Positions 9,151-20,193 are shown, numbered from the stretch's first letter. The stretch: DNA of 64,000 nt from Mantamonas sphyraenae (GCA_026936335.1 JAPMXV010000012.1:62001-126000), one strand, 5' to 3'. Program-made: numbers and translations. Notes: a model not told the origin generated them from the letters alone.

Positions 9151-11247
9151 TCACATCAGCTTCTGGTTGCGCTCGCGGTAGTACTTGATGTATGCCCAGA
9201 CCGCTGCAATGAGAGCGAGCTGAAAGAGGACAAACCAGAACCAGAAGGAGTTTGAGCTCTGCTGCACGGTGTCGTTGAGACCACCCATGTTTGTGTCGAG
9301 GGTGCGCACAATCTCCTGCTGGCCGTGGTGAGCTGCCTCGATGGCCTTTTTGATGTTGTTGACCTCTGTGCCCAGCTGATTGACCCTGTATGCCATGTCC
9401 TGGTTGCCGCGCTTGATCTGGTTGCTCATGATTTTCTTGAGGCCAATCAGCTCGGTGCGCAGGAGGCGCATCTCACCCACGAGCTCCTTAAAGTCGCCCA
9501 GCGACTTTGTGTTTTCAAACAGGTGGCCCTTGATGCTCTCCTGCTGCTTGAGCACCTCTGTGGTCTGCGAGAGCACGCTGTTGCGTTCGATTGCCTCGTG
9601 GATGTGTTCCAGCTCGCCGGCAAAGTTCTCCTGCAGCTTGTGGAGGGAGCTCAACGCACGCAGCAGATTGGGAAGCACCCCCGAGGGTGCATGTGTGGCG
9701 CTCTTTGCCATCGACAACGACTCTTCGTCTTCGTTGTCTTCATCGTTGCCACTCTCGCCGCCGGCTGCTGCATCTGCTTCTGCGCCGTCCTTCACGTCCT
9801 GGAAGCGCCTCTTGGCCGCCTCCAGCTCCTCCTCATGCTTCTGCTTCAACTCTTCGTTGTTGCTGTAGCCACGCTCGCGCTGGTGCTTGTGCTTCAGCCT
9901 CTTCATCTGCTTGGCTGTGCGGATGTTGTGCAGCGCATCGTCGTGGTTGGTTTCCGTCTTCTCCTCCCCCTGATCCTGTTGCTGTTGCAGTTCTTCCACC
10001 TGCTGTGTCACCTCTTCCACTTGTTGCTGCTGCTCCTGCTTCTGCTCCTGCTTCTGCTCCTGCTGCTGTGTGCGTGTCTTGCGCCACGGGTTCAGATCAC
10101 GTGTGATCAGGCTGATGGCGTCGTGGTTGTCTGCCAGGCCACCCGTGGCTGCTGTCAGACCAAAGTGGTATCCTGTGGGCAGGTGGATGTCGTTGACGTG
10201 GATGCACTGCTTGTACTCGCCCGTGCCTGCAATGTCCGTGAGCACGTCCAGCACCCCCTGCTGGTACGTGATGCGCACCTTGGAGGGCTTTTCCAGGTTG
10301 CGGAAGTATGCCTGTGTCAAGTGGGTGAGCGTATGTGGCCCAAAGTGTGCAAGTGTACGTGGTGGAGGAGGTGTCAGCGGCGTGTGTAAACGCAACCGGG
10401 GTCATTCGCCACGCCAGTCCCAGCAGTCGGCAAAAACCCACCACACAACCGCCCAGTTCGTGAGCCTTGCCGTCGCCCGCCGTGTCATACTTGGTACCTG
10501 GGGTGAGGGTGGTGGCTGCCAGGATGCGAGGGTTGTTGCCCTGTGCATGCGGTGGAAATGGGCCGGTGTGAGTGCGTGTACGTGGATGGGGGTGTGGACG
10601 TCGACAAGGGCAACAAGACCAAGACGCCGTAACCCACCAGGTTGTCGTTGTCAAACGTGTCAAACGCAATCATGAGGCCCTGAAACTCGTGGGTCATCCC
10701 TGGTGGACGTTGGAAGAGAGGTGAGCCACGCAGTGCCGGCGTGTGGGGACGAGTAGGGTGTGAGCTGCGGACACGCATTCACGCAGGGGACGGCCCAAAG
10801 GCGACACGGGACAGGGATACGCGCGACACACATGCAACACGTACCATAGACCTCTCCCTCCTGGCGGATGTCCTTTGTGTACCAAAAGGCAAAGCCATCG
10901 GCGCCGTAGGAGCGTCCGCCGCCGCCGACCTGGAAGGTGAGAGAGACCTCCCAGGCGTCGGACTCCATGGGCACCTTGTTCCACATGTAGCCCGTCTGGG
11001 ACTGCTCGGTGCTGGTCAGACGCACGTAGTCCTGCGTGGCAATGGCGTGGCCGCCAAAGTCCCAGAACGGGATGGAGGACGAGCGAGAAAAGTAGAAGGG
11101 CGGCTTGAAGGTGTGCTGGAAGAGCACTCGATTGCGCCCGTCCGGCTGCACCTCACGCTCACCGTCCACAGCCATCACGCATGTGCACATGCTCACAGCC
11201 ATTGCCAACACCAGCATGACTGCGACGCTGGATCTCGACCCTGTCAT
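9151..11247 (-). CDS. LMAN1: L-type lectin cargo receptor, ERGIC-53/LMAN1-like
   Basis: Type I membrane lectin that ferries glycoproteins from ER to Golgi, 574 aa. Exons are 11247-10845, 10699-10638, 10540-10442 and 10311-9151, joined in frame. A signal peptide (MTGSRSSVAVMLVLAMAVSM, cleavage near VMA|VDG) is followed by the carbohydrate-recognition domain with FWDFGGHAIAT, GADGFAFWYTKD, FDTFDND and HFGLTAATGGLADNHD. Next come a Gln-rich low-complexity stretch, a coiled-coil stalk and one C-terminal transmembrane helix (FWFWFVLFQLALIAAVWAYI). The cytosolic tail KYYRERNQKLM is short and lacks the classical terminal FF ER-exit signal. Downstream PLK4 starts only 57 bp after this stop. Confidence 0.92.
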
Positions 11248-11378
11248 TGTGTGTGGTGGAATTTTTGGTTGGCAGCGACTGGCCATCACAACACACGCAA
11301 GGACACACACACACACACAATAGCCCATGCACATCCTTGAGATGGGATCACACAACCACACTCCTGTGGCATCACAGG
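11248..11378. promoter_or_regulatory. Bidirectional promoter interval between LMAN1-like and MAF1 genes
   Basis: 131 bp separate the two divergent initiator codons. The interval contains CA/TG-rich sequence (a (CA)n stretch near 11308-11320) and no obvious TATA box. Function is inferred only from gene orientation. Confidence 0.5.
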
Positions 11379-12632
11379 ATGGCGCAGGCAAGCGAACGCC
11401 GCCCCAAGCCAAAGCCTCCGCACACACCAAGCACTCGCATGAAATACCTGGAGGTGCCCGATTTTGGCAAGATCTCGTCGCTTATTGGCGAGGTGCAAAC
11501 GGGCGACAGCGCACTCAACGCCGTGTTGGAGGCGTTTTCGTGTATGTGAAGAGCCACGGGAGCGGAATCGTGCAAAGTTCGTTGACACCCGATGCGCGAT
11601 GTGTCTGTGTGGACGGGACACACACGCACGCAAACACACACACACACACACGCATGTACGCACACACTGCACAACAGGCAAGAAAACGGGGGCAGACAAA
11701 CAGTACTCGAAGAGCTTGGACGACGCGGTTCGCGAGTCAGGAAGCCCCCGTTTCGGGGACTTGGACGCCAGCACAAGTCGAAAGACATTCATCAACCTGA
11801 TCATGACGCTCAATCTGGCGTTTCCCGACTGGAACTTTGAGTAGGTGGCGCTGTGGAGCTACGGATGGCCAGATGACAGGCCGATGCGTGGCGTGGCTGG
11901 AGAATGGCGCGAAATTGGTTTCTGCTTGCCGCCATTTTTTTCTCTTTCAAACCGAGCGAGTCTGACACGTTTGGACGGCGCACACAGCTCTGTACCAGCA
12001 TCGTGCTTTGTGAAGGAGGAAGAATTCTCCACGGTGCGCAACGAAGTAGACCAGGCACTGCAAGAAGTGCTGGCGAGGCAAGAGGAAGTGGAGGTGGACT
12101 TGGCCGAGGTGAGCGATTAGGCGAGGAAACGTGCGAATAGTGTGCATGGAAGGTTTCAGGCGCCAGAGAGGCAACACGGGCACCAACCGTGCATGGAGCA
12201 GGCGTGTGTCTGGTGTGGAGAGCAGTGCCGACGCTGTGTATGCAAGAGGAGGTCGTTTGGTTGCAGTGCAAAAGGCACAGCCGCTGACGTGCGCTCACAC
12301 ACGGCTCACAGATGTGGAAGTGCATCGACGAAAACATCGATATTGATGATTGTGACATCTACCAGTTCTATCCGGAGGAGGAGGACAACCCATTCGAGCA
12401 GGACGAGGGTCTGTTCTGGGCGATTTGCGTGTTTTTCTACAACCGCAAGCTGAAGCGTATTGTGATGCTTTCTGTACAGTGTGTGGGCCTGACGCTGAGC
12501 CCTGAAAACGATTTCGAGGATGAGGAGGAACTATTTCCGCTGCAGGATGACTTTGTGATCGAGGAGCGCGGCTCTTCCAATCGCAGTGTCGACTCGCTGG
12601 ATGAGAACGACGTCATCCATGTCGACAGATGA
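11379..12632 (+). CDS. MAF1: MAF1, repressor of RNA polymerase III
   Basis: Global Pol III repressor acting on TFIIIB and Pol III under nutrient stress. Exons are 11379-11541, 11678-11840, 11961-12108 and 12312-12632 (264 aa), all GT-AG and in frame. Diagnostic segments are MKYLEVPDFGKISSLI (A box), TSRKTFINLIMTLNLAFPDW, AECDIY-type block DIDDCDIYQFYP and LFWAICVFFYNRKLKRIVML. The C-terminus is acidic. The in-frame ATG at 11439 (MKYLE) matches the usual family start better than the first ATG at 11379, which would add 20 residues. The acceptor of exon 3 is the least certain junction. It lies between a divergent lectin gene and the MADS-box gene 137 bp downstream. Confidence 0.92.
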
Positions 12633-12769
12633 TTGTGTAGTGTGTCGTGTGTCACACAAACAATGGTTCATTTTGGGAGAATCGAGTGCCAGTGGGGTGT
12701 CGTGGTGCGCTTCCCAACCCAAACAATTCAACACACCCACACACATCCACACATAGACAGCCATCCAGC

Positions 12770-13660
12770 ATGTCAGAGAAGAAGGGTGGCCGCCGCAAGA
12801 TTGAAATTGCCTACATTCAGGAAAAGACAAAGCGGCAAATCACGTTCTCAAAGCGGAAACACGGTAGGTGGGAAGTAGAGCATGGGGTCCAGGCAGCCGT
12901 GTGTGTGGGAGTGAGCGTGTATGTGTTGATTGCTGACACGGGTGAGCTTGTGGCACGCATGGCGAACGCAGGAATCATGAAGAAGTGAGTTTGAGAGCCA
13001 ACTTTTCTGGGCGGACCTGCCAATTTTGGAAGGGGCACACACCGCGTGGGGTGAGCCTGTGGGCATGTGTGGGCCTTGCAGGGCCCAGTGCATCCCAGAT
13101 GGCCCAACGCATGTGCATGAGGCGATGTGTGTCCGCGGTGATTCACTATGACATGGTTGCACGGAAAAGAGGTCACTGCCGCACGCCTGCCAAAACGGGC
13201 AAGTGCCGCCCAGTTTGGCAAGTGCTCGTCAGCCGGCAACGCTTGGCCTGGCCATTGTGAGCCGGAATAGCATGACATTTCACAGGTTCCCCAACACCAC
13301 TGGGCCATCCACGCCTGCGATTTGTGTCTGTGGCCGCATGCACGAGCTGACACGGGACCTCCCGCCTCGCAGGGCCTACGAGCTCTCCACGCTCACGGGC
13401 ACACAGGTGCTCCTCCTCATTGCCAGCGAAACCTCCCATGTGTATTCATTTGCCACGCCCAAGCTGAGGCCCATTGTGGAGCAGGTGTGTTGCCTTGTGT
13501 GTGTGTGTGAGGCCACCGTGTAATTGTCTCCGTCCAGCTGACACCTCGCCGCCGACGTTTCTCTCCTGCGGCCCCTGTTGCACAGAAAGAAGGCCGAGAC
13601 CTCATCCAGGCATGTCTCAATGCGCCTGATGAGGATGTCGACGACGTGGAGGATCAATGA
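12770..13660 (+). CDS. SRF: SRF-type MADS-box transcription factor, minimal form
   Basis: A type I (SRF-like) MADS protein of only 97 aa. Exons are 12770-12863, 12972-12984, 13373-13484 and 13586-13660. The spliced product has the basic helix GRRKIEIAYIQEKTKRQITF, SKRKHGIMKK, then YELSTLTGTQVLLLIASET and HVYSFATPKLRPIVEQ, nearly identical in pattern to animal/fungal SRF/MCM1. The second exon is 13 nt and encodes the Gly-Ile-Met-Lys-Lys turn; its flanks are a canonical cag acceptor and gtgagt donor, and phases match exactly. After the MADS/SAM region only about 20 acidic residues remain (DEDVDDVEDQ), with no activation domain. Function as a DNA-binding dimer on CArG-type sites is family knowledge. 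Confidence 0.93.
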
Positions 13661-13689
13661 GAGTGCACAGGAACACAATCACAGTTCAT

Positions 13690-15468
13690 TCAGAATCGTT
13701 TTGCTGCCCATCGTTTCTGCTTCCGCACAGGCGAGTGCTCGGCTACCCAGTCCTCGTCGTAGTCCTCATCTTGTTCGCCATCGTCATCCTCATCGTCATC
13801 CTCATCGTCGTCCGGTTCTGTGTCCTGTTGCCTTTGCAAGGCGCCGAAATCTCGGCTGAACAGGAGGTGCCTGTGTTGCGGCAACACGTGCACACGGTCG
13901 TTGCGACGTGCAATCTCCGGTTCGATGGAAACGTTGGGTGCGGTGGTGAATGTGCGAAGGTTGGACCCTTGCAGCTCCTGCTCATCTACAAAGTCATCGG
14001 CGTACTCGTCGTCGTGATCAGCATCATCCTCGCCTTGCACCTCCTCTTCCTGTCCAAACGCCACACGTACGCCATTCCAACGTTGTGGTGTGGTGGTTGA
14101 AGGATAGCCGCCTCGTTGTGGTTGCTGTTGCCGCGCTGGACTCTTTGGCGAGGATGCCACAGTCAGTTCCTCCTGCGAAGCGCGCAACTTGCGCACCTTG
14201 TTGAGACGCACCTCGAGCTTTGCAAGCGAGGCTATCAACTGTTGTTCCTCCAGCGAGTAATTGGTGCCTGCGTGCACCACCTCCCCGTACTGTTGCAATG
14301 CCTGCTTCGCCTCCTTGTCCAACGCCTCCACCACTGCCTGTGCCGCACGCTCTCTGCTCACGGGTTTACGTACACGTGTACGACGCCCATGAAAGTCGTA
14401 TTCCCACACCCATTCATACTGCACTGCCTCCTCCTCCCCCTCCTCGCCCCCACCTTCCCGCGGATGTTGCTCCGGCTCTCCCAAGGACGGCACCGGTGTT
14501 TCAATGTCCTCCCTGTCCCCTGTGTGTGTGCGTTGTTTGCCTCCTCCTGCTTCTCCTTTCTTCTTCCGCGTGCCTTTTCCCCCGCTTCGTGTGGGCCCTC
14601 GTGGGCTTGTGGAACTCTGTGCAGGCACCTCAAACCAGGCTGGCGTTTTCCTGTTGTTGGACGACCTGCTGCTGCTGCGTGCGCTGGCAGGCGTCTGTTG
14701 CTGCTCTTTGTCGTTGTGGCTGCGCTTGCCCCTGCCTGGGGTGTCACTGGTGCTGGTGGTGCTGGTGCTGGCGGAACCAAAGTCGCCCTGTGCCGTGTGG
14801 AACGTACGCACGCTCTCGGGCGAATCCGCCTCCTCAAAGGCCGTATCTTGCAGGTAGCGTGACACGCGTGCGTGTGCGCTGTCCTCCGACCACAGACTGG
14901 CTACGTCGTCCTGTCCATAGTCGTACTTTTGGTACGATGGCCGCTGCGGCTGCTCTCGCTTGCTGTAGTCCACGTCCAGCCACGACTGGTTCTTTCGCAG
15001 CCTCCGCTCGTCCACACGGCCCCATTTCTCCCACTCCAGATCCATGCTCACGCCCACTTCGGCCTCAGCCTCCTTTTGCATCCGTTTCTGAGCGGGTAAA
15101 GTCCCGCGTCCGGCCCCATTCTTGGCCGCCGTCCTCGTAGTTGTGCCGCTCCCGCGCGAACGCTCCGAGTACCCGTCTGTGGAGTGTGAACCTGTGTCAC
15201 CATGGCTGGCCCTACTCCTTGTCTCGTCACCTGTCGACGATGTGCTCGCTGCCCTTGCTGCGTGCGTCTCCTGTCTGCTGCCAGCCCGTGTGCGCGACAA
15301 GTTGGCCGCCTGCGCACGTTGTTTGCGTCGCCGCTTCTCCAACGCCTCCTCAATCCGCCGTTGCTCCTCCTCCTCCAACTTCTTCGCCTTCAACTTGGCC
15401 GCCTTTCTCCTCCGCGCCGTCTCCCGTCGCAATTGCCTCTCCCGCTCCGCCTGTTCGGGTGAGAACAT
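13690..15468 (-). CDS. Unknown protein with N-terminal coiled coil and disordered body (592 aa)
   Basis: A single-exon frame read convergently with the MADS gene (30 bp apart). The N-terminus (MFSPEQAERERQLRRETARR onwards, ~residues 1-60) is a strongly charged coiled coil rich in Arg/Lys/Glu. The middle is Ser/Thr/Arg-rich and probably disordered. A conserved-looking island contains EWVWEYDFHGRRTRVRKPVS and a second short coiled coil with SLEEQQLIASLAKLEVRLNK. The C-terminus has a very acidic run ([21 protein letters not shown]) and then a basic end. I do not recognise a family; a cytoskeletal or ciliary scaffold is possible but unproven. Start chosen at the first ATG that leaves 79 bp to the divergent neighbour. 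Confidence 0.8.
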   Translation of the reverse strand: MFSPEQAERERQLRRETARRRKAAKLKAKKLEEEEQRRIEEALEKRRRKQRAQAANLSRTRAGSRQETHAARAASTSSTGDETRSRASHGDTGSHSTDGYSERSRGSGTTTRTAAKNGAGRGTLPAQKRMQKEAEAEVGVSMDLEWEKWGRVDERRLRKNQSWLDVDYSKREQPQRPSYQKYDYGQDDVASLWSEDSAHARVSRYLQDTAFEEADSPESVRTFHTAQGDFGSASTSTTSTSDTPGRGKRSHNDKEQQQTPASARSSSRSSNNRKTPAWFEVPAQSSTSPRGPTRSGGKGTRKKKGEAGGGKQRTHTGDREDIETPVPSLGEPEQHPREGGGEEGEEEAVQYEWVWEYDFHGRRTRVRKPVSRERAAQAVVEALDKEAKQALQQYGEVVHAGTNYSLEEQQLIASLAKLEVRLNKVRKLRASQEELTVASSPKSPARQQQPQRGGYPSTTTPQRWNGVRVAFGQEEEVQGEDDADHDDEYADDFVDEQELQGSNLRTFTTAPNVSIEPEIARRNDRVHVLPQHRHLLFSRDFGALQRQQDTEPDDDEDDDEDDDGEQDEDYDEDWVAEHSPVRKQKRWAAKRF

Positions 15469-15547
15469 GTCCAGCAGGTGGGAGGGGGGGGTGTTTGGCT
15501 GCCACTGCGCTGGCACCCACACGCATCGAAAACAAAAGCGGGAAACC
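15469..15547. promoter_or_regulatory. 79-bp divergent promoter interval
   Basis: The only sequence between two divergent start codons (15468 minus, 15548 plus). It contains a G-run (15481-15490). Promoter role inferred from orientation alone. Confidence 0.45.
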
Positions 15548-17719
15548 ATGCGCAGTCCCAGACCCAAACGCACGCGAAGGGCGCCACAGGTGACACCGGG
15601 TGTGTTGACGTCGTACAAAGCGGACGATTTGGTGTCGGAGGACGAGGAAGACGGGGACAGGGCAGGGGACGAGGAAGACGACGATGCCAGCAGCAGCGCA
15701 AGCAGCAGGGAACCATTCACAGACAGTGACGAGGGTGAAGACGACCACGATGGATCCGACTACGAATTGTCACAGCCCAGTGTGCTGAGTCAGAGCCACG
15801 GGACGCCGCGGAAGCAGGGTCACACGCCGGTGATCCGGTTGCGTGGCCTTTCGCCAAAGACACGAGCCACACCGCTGCCACGTCGCTCAACATCCATCAA
15901 GGCCGTGCAGGTGGTGCCAGAAACGCCCTTGACACCCGTGGCCGTGACCACTACACCCACCCCGCTGCGGGGGCTGAGCAGCAGGCGCCGGAAGCGGCGT
16001 CGGGAAAGTGATCAGGAACAGGGCGACGACGACGACGACGACGACGACGCCCAGCAGGAACGGGTGCGTTCCACGCGCAAACGACAACGTGTGGAACCTG
16101 AACAGCAAGAGTTGTCGTCTCCTGTGGCCGAAATTGTGCGTGTGGGCAAGCCAGCGTCGCATGGCCTGATGGTGGAGGTGCCGAGCCTGGAGCAGCTCGT
16201 CGAAGCGGATCTGCAGCTGCGCGTACCTCGCCGAACCACACTGGACATGGGCAGTGCTCGAGCACAGATGAGCAGCTCGCGTCTGGCAGGCCGCATGCAC
16301 ACACATAGAAGCACAGACAAGGAGGAGGAGGAGGAGGGAGCACGGTGGGTGGAGTGTGGTTGCAAACAAGGGCGACACAAGGGCAGCGTGGCCGAGGTGG
16401 CCCATGAACAGGACATGGCATACGACTGCGCAGTGATTCTGGAGTTTCCCGAGGCGGACGAGGTGAATGCAATGGTGGACAAACACAATGAGGAGGAGCA
16501 CGGGTGCCTGTGGAATGATGACGCAGGGGACGATGAGCCCAAGCACTATCTGGAAGACATGGTGAGTGAGCAGACACAGGGAAACCTGTTCAACGTGTAC
16601 GATCTCAAGTATCACCTGGGACGCATCGACACCACGCGGTGCCTGGTGCAGGAGGAGGTGCGTGCCGTCTGCGACCTCCTCAAAGCCAAGCTCTCCCTCC
16701 ACGACGTCACAGGCGCAGCTCAAGAGTGTCTGCTGGCCCTGCGCTTGCTTGAAGCCCACTTGGAGGCCCATCCAAAGCTTGTTTGTTTCGATGAGATGTG
16801 CGGCGACGTGCCATGGACGGCCATGCTGGACACCACCAACGAGTCTAGCAGCAGCTCGGGTTTGGGTCGCACAGAAGCACCGCAGCTAGTGGCTGTGCTG
16901 CAAGGAGCGTATGAAAACATGCACCGGACGGGAGGGAGCGCATGGTCGTCTGTGGCACGGCTGTACTTGCGGTATGTGCGTGGGGAGTTTGTCGTGGCGT
17001 ACGTGCGTGAGGATGATCGATCGACACAGGTGGGCCAGTTTCTGGAATTGCCATGCGAGGAGCGTGTACAGGTGTGGCGTGACACGTGGGACGTGGCAGC
17101 CATGTTGATTGCAGGGGAACAGCGACGCAAGTACGGCGTTGTGGATGGCATCGCAACTCAAGCTTGCCTGCCAAGCGACTTTCAAGCCTTTTTGCACGAG
17201 ATCAGCTGGCTGTTTGACCTGATGTACATAGAAAGCAGCGGTGATGAGCGCAGGGAGTTCTTGCAGGCCATGGCATACGAGGGTGTGGAATGGGCACAAC
17301 GGTTCGACGTGGCGCCCACCCTGATGGACGAACACAGACGGTACCTTATCCAATGCGAGTTACGCGGACAAACAGAGGTCTCCTTTGAGGTGATGCCACC
17401 TGCGGTGCACACATACCCCGTGTGGCAAGCATTGCGTGAATTGCAAGCAAAGCGAGACACGTACACCGAGTCACAGACGCGCATCCTCTTGCTGTCCATC
17501 ATGAACGAACTCGAGGCACAACGCGACGCATTGGCGACGAGTGGCGAGGAGCAGGAGCAGGAGCAGCTGCGTGCTGTTGTGCATCGTGTGTGTGCCCTGT
17601 TTGCAGACGATGTCGCACGGCTCAGTCTCGCAGGCGAACAGGTGCTGGTGCACGAGATCCAAATGTTGCATTGGTCGTTGATGCACGGAGGCAGGGTGGC
17701 CAGCGAGGAGGAAGAATGA
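15548..17719 (+). CDS. Unknown nuclear-looking protein (723 aa)
   Basis: A single-exon gene. The first ~270 residues are basic/acidic and low in complexity: RPKRTRR at the start, a DEEDG-rich block, RRRKRRRES and KRQRVEP, which look like nuclear localisation signals, and a poly-Asp run. Residues ~280-720 look globular and alpha-helical, with landmarks NLFNVYDLKYHLGRIDTTRC, VCDLLKAKLSLHDVTGAAQ, YLRYVRGEFVVAYVRED and EISWLFDLMYIES. I cannot assign a family. The layout (disordered charged N-terminus, helical C-terminus, strong NLS-like clusters) suggests a nuclear regulatory or repair subunit, but this is inference only. It is followed 92 bp later by PES1 on the same strand. Confidence 0.82.
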   Translation: MRSPRPKRTRRAPQVTPGVLTSYKADDLVSEDEEDGDRAGDEEDDDASSSASSREPFTDSDEGEDDHDGSDYELSQPSVLSQSHGTPRKQGHTPVIRLRGLSPKTRATPLPRRSTSIKAVQVVPETPLTPVAVTTTPTPLRGLSSRRRKRRRESDQEQGDDDDDDDDAQQERVRSTRKRQRVEPEQQELSSPVAEIVRVGKPASHGLMVEVPSLEQLVEADLQLRVPRRTTLDMGSARAQMSSSRLAGRMHTHRSTDKEEEEEGARWVECGCKQGRHKGSVAEVAHEQDMAYDCAVILEFPEADEVNAMVDKHNEEEHGCLWNDDAGDDEPKHYLEDMVSEQTQGNLFNVYDLKYHLGRIDTTRCLVQEEVRAVCDLLKAKLSLHDVTGAAQECLLALRLLEAHLEAHPKLVCFDEMCGDVPWTAMLDTTNESSSSSGLGRTEAPQLVAVLQGAYENMHRTGGSAWSSVARLYLRYVRGEFVVAYVREDDRSTQVGQFLELPCEERVQVWRDTWDVAAMLIAGEQRRKYGVVDGIATQACLPSDFQAFLHEISWLFDLMYIESSGDERREFLQAMAYEGVEWAQRFDVAPTLMDEHRRYLIQCELRGQTEVSFEVMPPAVHTYPVWQALRELQAKRDTYTESQTRILLLSIMNELEAQRDALATSGEEQEQEQLRAVVHRVCALFADDVARLSLAGEQVLVHEIQMLHWSLMHGGRVASEEEE

Positions 17720-17756
17720 CGACAGGTGAACGAAGCACAGCAAATGAACAGGCTGT

Positions 17757-17770
17757 GGGGGGGCCCCCCC
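17757..17770. repeat. G7C7 perfect palindrome upstream of PES1
   Basis: Seven G followed by seven C, a 14-bp self-complementary block 42 bp before the PES1 start codon and within the 92-bp gap to the preceding stop. Confidence 0.9.
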
Positions 17771-17811
17771 AAGCGGCGCACGCACAACCATCTCATCCAC
17801 GCACGGCAACC

Positions 17812-20069
17812 ATGGGCAAGCAGAAGAACAACAAGAAGCAGAAGCTGCAGTATAGCCGCAAGGGGATGAGCGGCAAGTACATGACGCGCAGCAAGGCTGT
17901 GCGCAAACTGCACATCACGCTGAAGGATTTCCGGCGTCTGTGCATTCTCAAGGGCATCTACCCTCGGGAGCCCAGCAAGAAGTTTGCTGGAGCCGACAAG
18001 ACATACTACTACACCAAAGACATCCAGTACCTGTCGCGCGAACCCGTGCTGGACAAGTTCCGTGAGCAAAAGGCCTTTCTGAAGAAGGTGAAGCGGGCGT
18101 CGGGCAAGGACCAGTACGACCGCCTCAAGCGCCTCGAAGCCAAGCGTCCTCGGTACACGCTGGACCACCTGGTGCGCGAACGGTACGTTTGGGAGCATCC
18201 CTGGGGCGAGAGTGTGTGTCGTGGCCACCCACACGGTGTGCCACGTGGGGCCGGGCGGATTTTCAGGGTGCTTGCATGTGTTTCGCGGACAAACTGACAC
18301 GGACGGGAACGCTGCGCTTGCGGGATGGACACACACGCGGTCACAGCTACCCGTCGTTTCCGGATGCACTGGGCGACCTGGACGACTGTCTTTGTCTTGT
18401 GCATCTGTTTGCATCGATGCCACAGACGAAGCGCATTCCGGGCGAACGGATTCGCAAGTGCCGTCGCCTGGCCGATGAGTTCCAACGCTACGTGATGCAC
18501 ACGCGTGCGTTGCGCAAGGCCTTCCTTTCCATCAAGGGCGTCTACTTCCAGGCGGAAATCCGAGGTGTGACGATCACGTGGCTGGTGCCGTACAACTTTG
18601 CCCAGGATGTGCCGGACGACGTCGACTTTCGCGTCATGCTCACCTTTCTCGAGTTTTACGAGGTTCTTCTGCGTTCGGTCAACCACCAGCTGTACCATGG
18701 CGAGAACCTGACCTACCCGCCCAAGGTGGATGAGGAGGCCTTTGAGAAGGGCCAGACTCTCACCGCCATCCAACTCGAGCCGCGTGAGGAGAGTGTCAAG
18801 GATGATGAGCAGGATGAGGATGAGGATGAGGATGAGGATGAGGATGAGGATGAGCAGGATGAGGAAGGTGCCGACGGTATGGAGGAGGAGAAGGATGACT
18901 TTTCGCATGTGGTGGAGGAGCGCGAGGGCAAGGAGCACGAGTATGCACCCTTGCAGGATGAGGAGGCACAGGCTTTGGAAAAGGTATGTGTGGAGGAAGA
19001 GGGGGGGGGGGAAGGGAGGGGAGTGAATGTGTGTGTGTGTGTGTGTGTGCGCTGACTGACAACCCATCCACAACCACGCCGCGTGCAGAAGAAGAATCTG
19101 TTCAAGGGTCTCAAGTTTTACATCTCGCGAGAGGTGCCGCGTGACTTTTTGGTGTTTGCCATCCGATCGATGGGTGGTGAGGCGTCGTGGGACTCGCTTG
19201 ATGGCGAATCGTCGTCGTCGTCGTCGTCGTCGTCGTCAACTGTGCCGTATGCAGAGTGGGACGAGACGATCACTCACCAGGTGAGCGACCGTCCTACGAT
19301 CAGGGACCAGCATGCAAAGCGGGATTACGTGCAGCCGCAGTGGGTGTTTGACTGCATCAACGAGGGTTTCCTGATCCCCACGCAGGAGTACCTGCCGGGC
19401 AAGAAGCTGCCTGCACACCTGTCACCATTTGTGGACAACGAGGCGGAGGGATATGTGCCGCCGCGCCAGAAGCAGCTTCGACGCATGAAGAAGCAGTTGG
19501 AGGGCGAGGAGTTGGACGAGGAGGACGAGGACAGCGAGGCGGAGGAAGACGAGACTGTTGGGGCTGGCGTGCTTGCTCGCGCCGCAGACAGCGACGAGGA
19601 GGAAGACAGCGATGAGGACGAGGATGACGACGACAGCGATGAGGATGAGGACGATGAGGACGATGATGAGGATGAGGATGATGATGGTGAGGACGATGAT
19701 GAGGAACAGAAGAAGCTGGCAGAGATCATGATGTCCAGGAAGAACAGGCGGTTGTACCAGCGCATCCAGTACACAGAGAACAAGAAGAAGAAGCGTGCAG
19801 AGGAGCTGCGCAACAAGCGCAAACTGGCAGCCGTGCGGGCAGAGGAAGATGTAGCTGAGGAGAGCGACGATGACGGGGACCTGGAAACGGATGAACAGCA
19901 GGAAGAGGCAGCACAGGAGCAGACACGTACCAGGCGCACACGTGCACGCAGCAGTGGCAGCAGCAGCAGTGGCAGCAGCAGCAGTGGCAGCAGCAGCAGC
20001 AGCAACAGCAAAGAGTCGGCCAAGAAGTCGAGCGGCAAGAAGGACAAGAAGAGGAGGCGTCGGGGTTGA
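17812..20069 (+). CDS. PES1: Pescadillo homologue, 60S ribosome biogenesis
   Basis: PeBoW-complex component needed for 27S/32S pre-rRNA processing in the nucleolus, 662 aa. Exons are 17812-18182, 18347-18983 and 19089-20069. Family landmarks are [77 protein letters not shown] and the BRCT segment [16 protein letters not shown]. Between the Pescadillo-N and BRCT parts there is an acidic insert encoded by GATGAG repeats (about 18812-18853). The C-terminus has long Asp/Glu tracts, Ser-Gly repeats and a final [10 protein letters not shown] basic tail, longer than in most orthologues. A poly-Ser (TCG)n run sits inside the BRCT region. Confidence 0.96.
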
Positions 20070-20193
20070 TGAGTGGTTGTGGTTCTGGGCTTGCTTGAGA
20101 AGGAATGAATGATGCCGTGGTCGTGCACATGCAGAACGGTGGACTTCAAAACCGGTGGAGGCGCGTTTGCGACAACCTCCCCAACAAATCGAA

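Noticed and set aside
9325-10389. 354-codon plus-strand frame opposite the lectin gene
   Set aside because: Leu-rich shadow of Gln/Glu-rich coiled-coil coding sequence.
15548-17719. LEO1 or SLX4-like assignment for the acidic nuclear protein
   Set aside because: Only composition is similar; no family motif could be identified.
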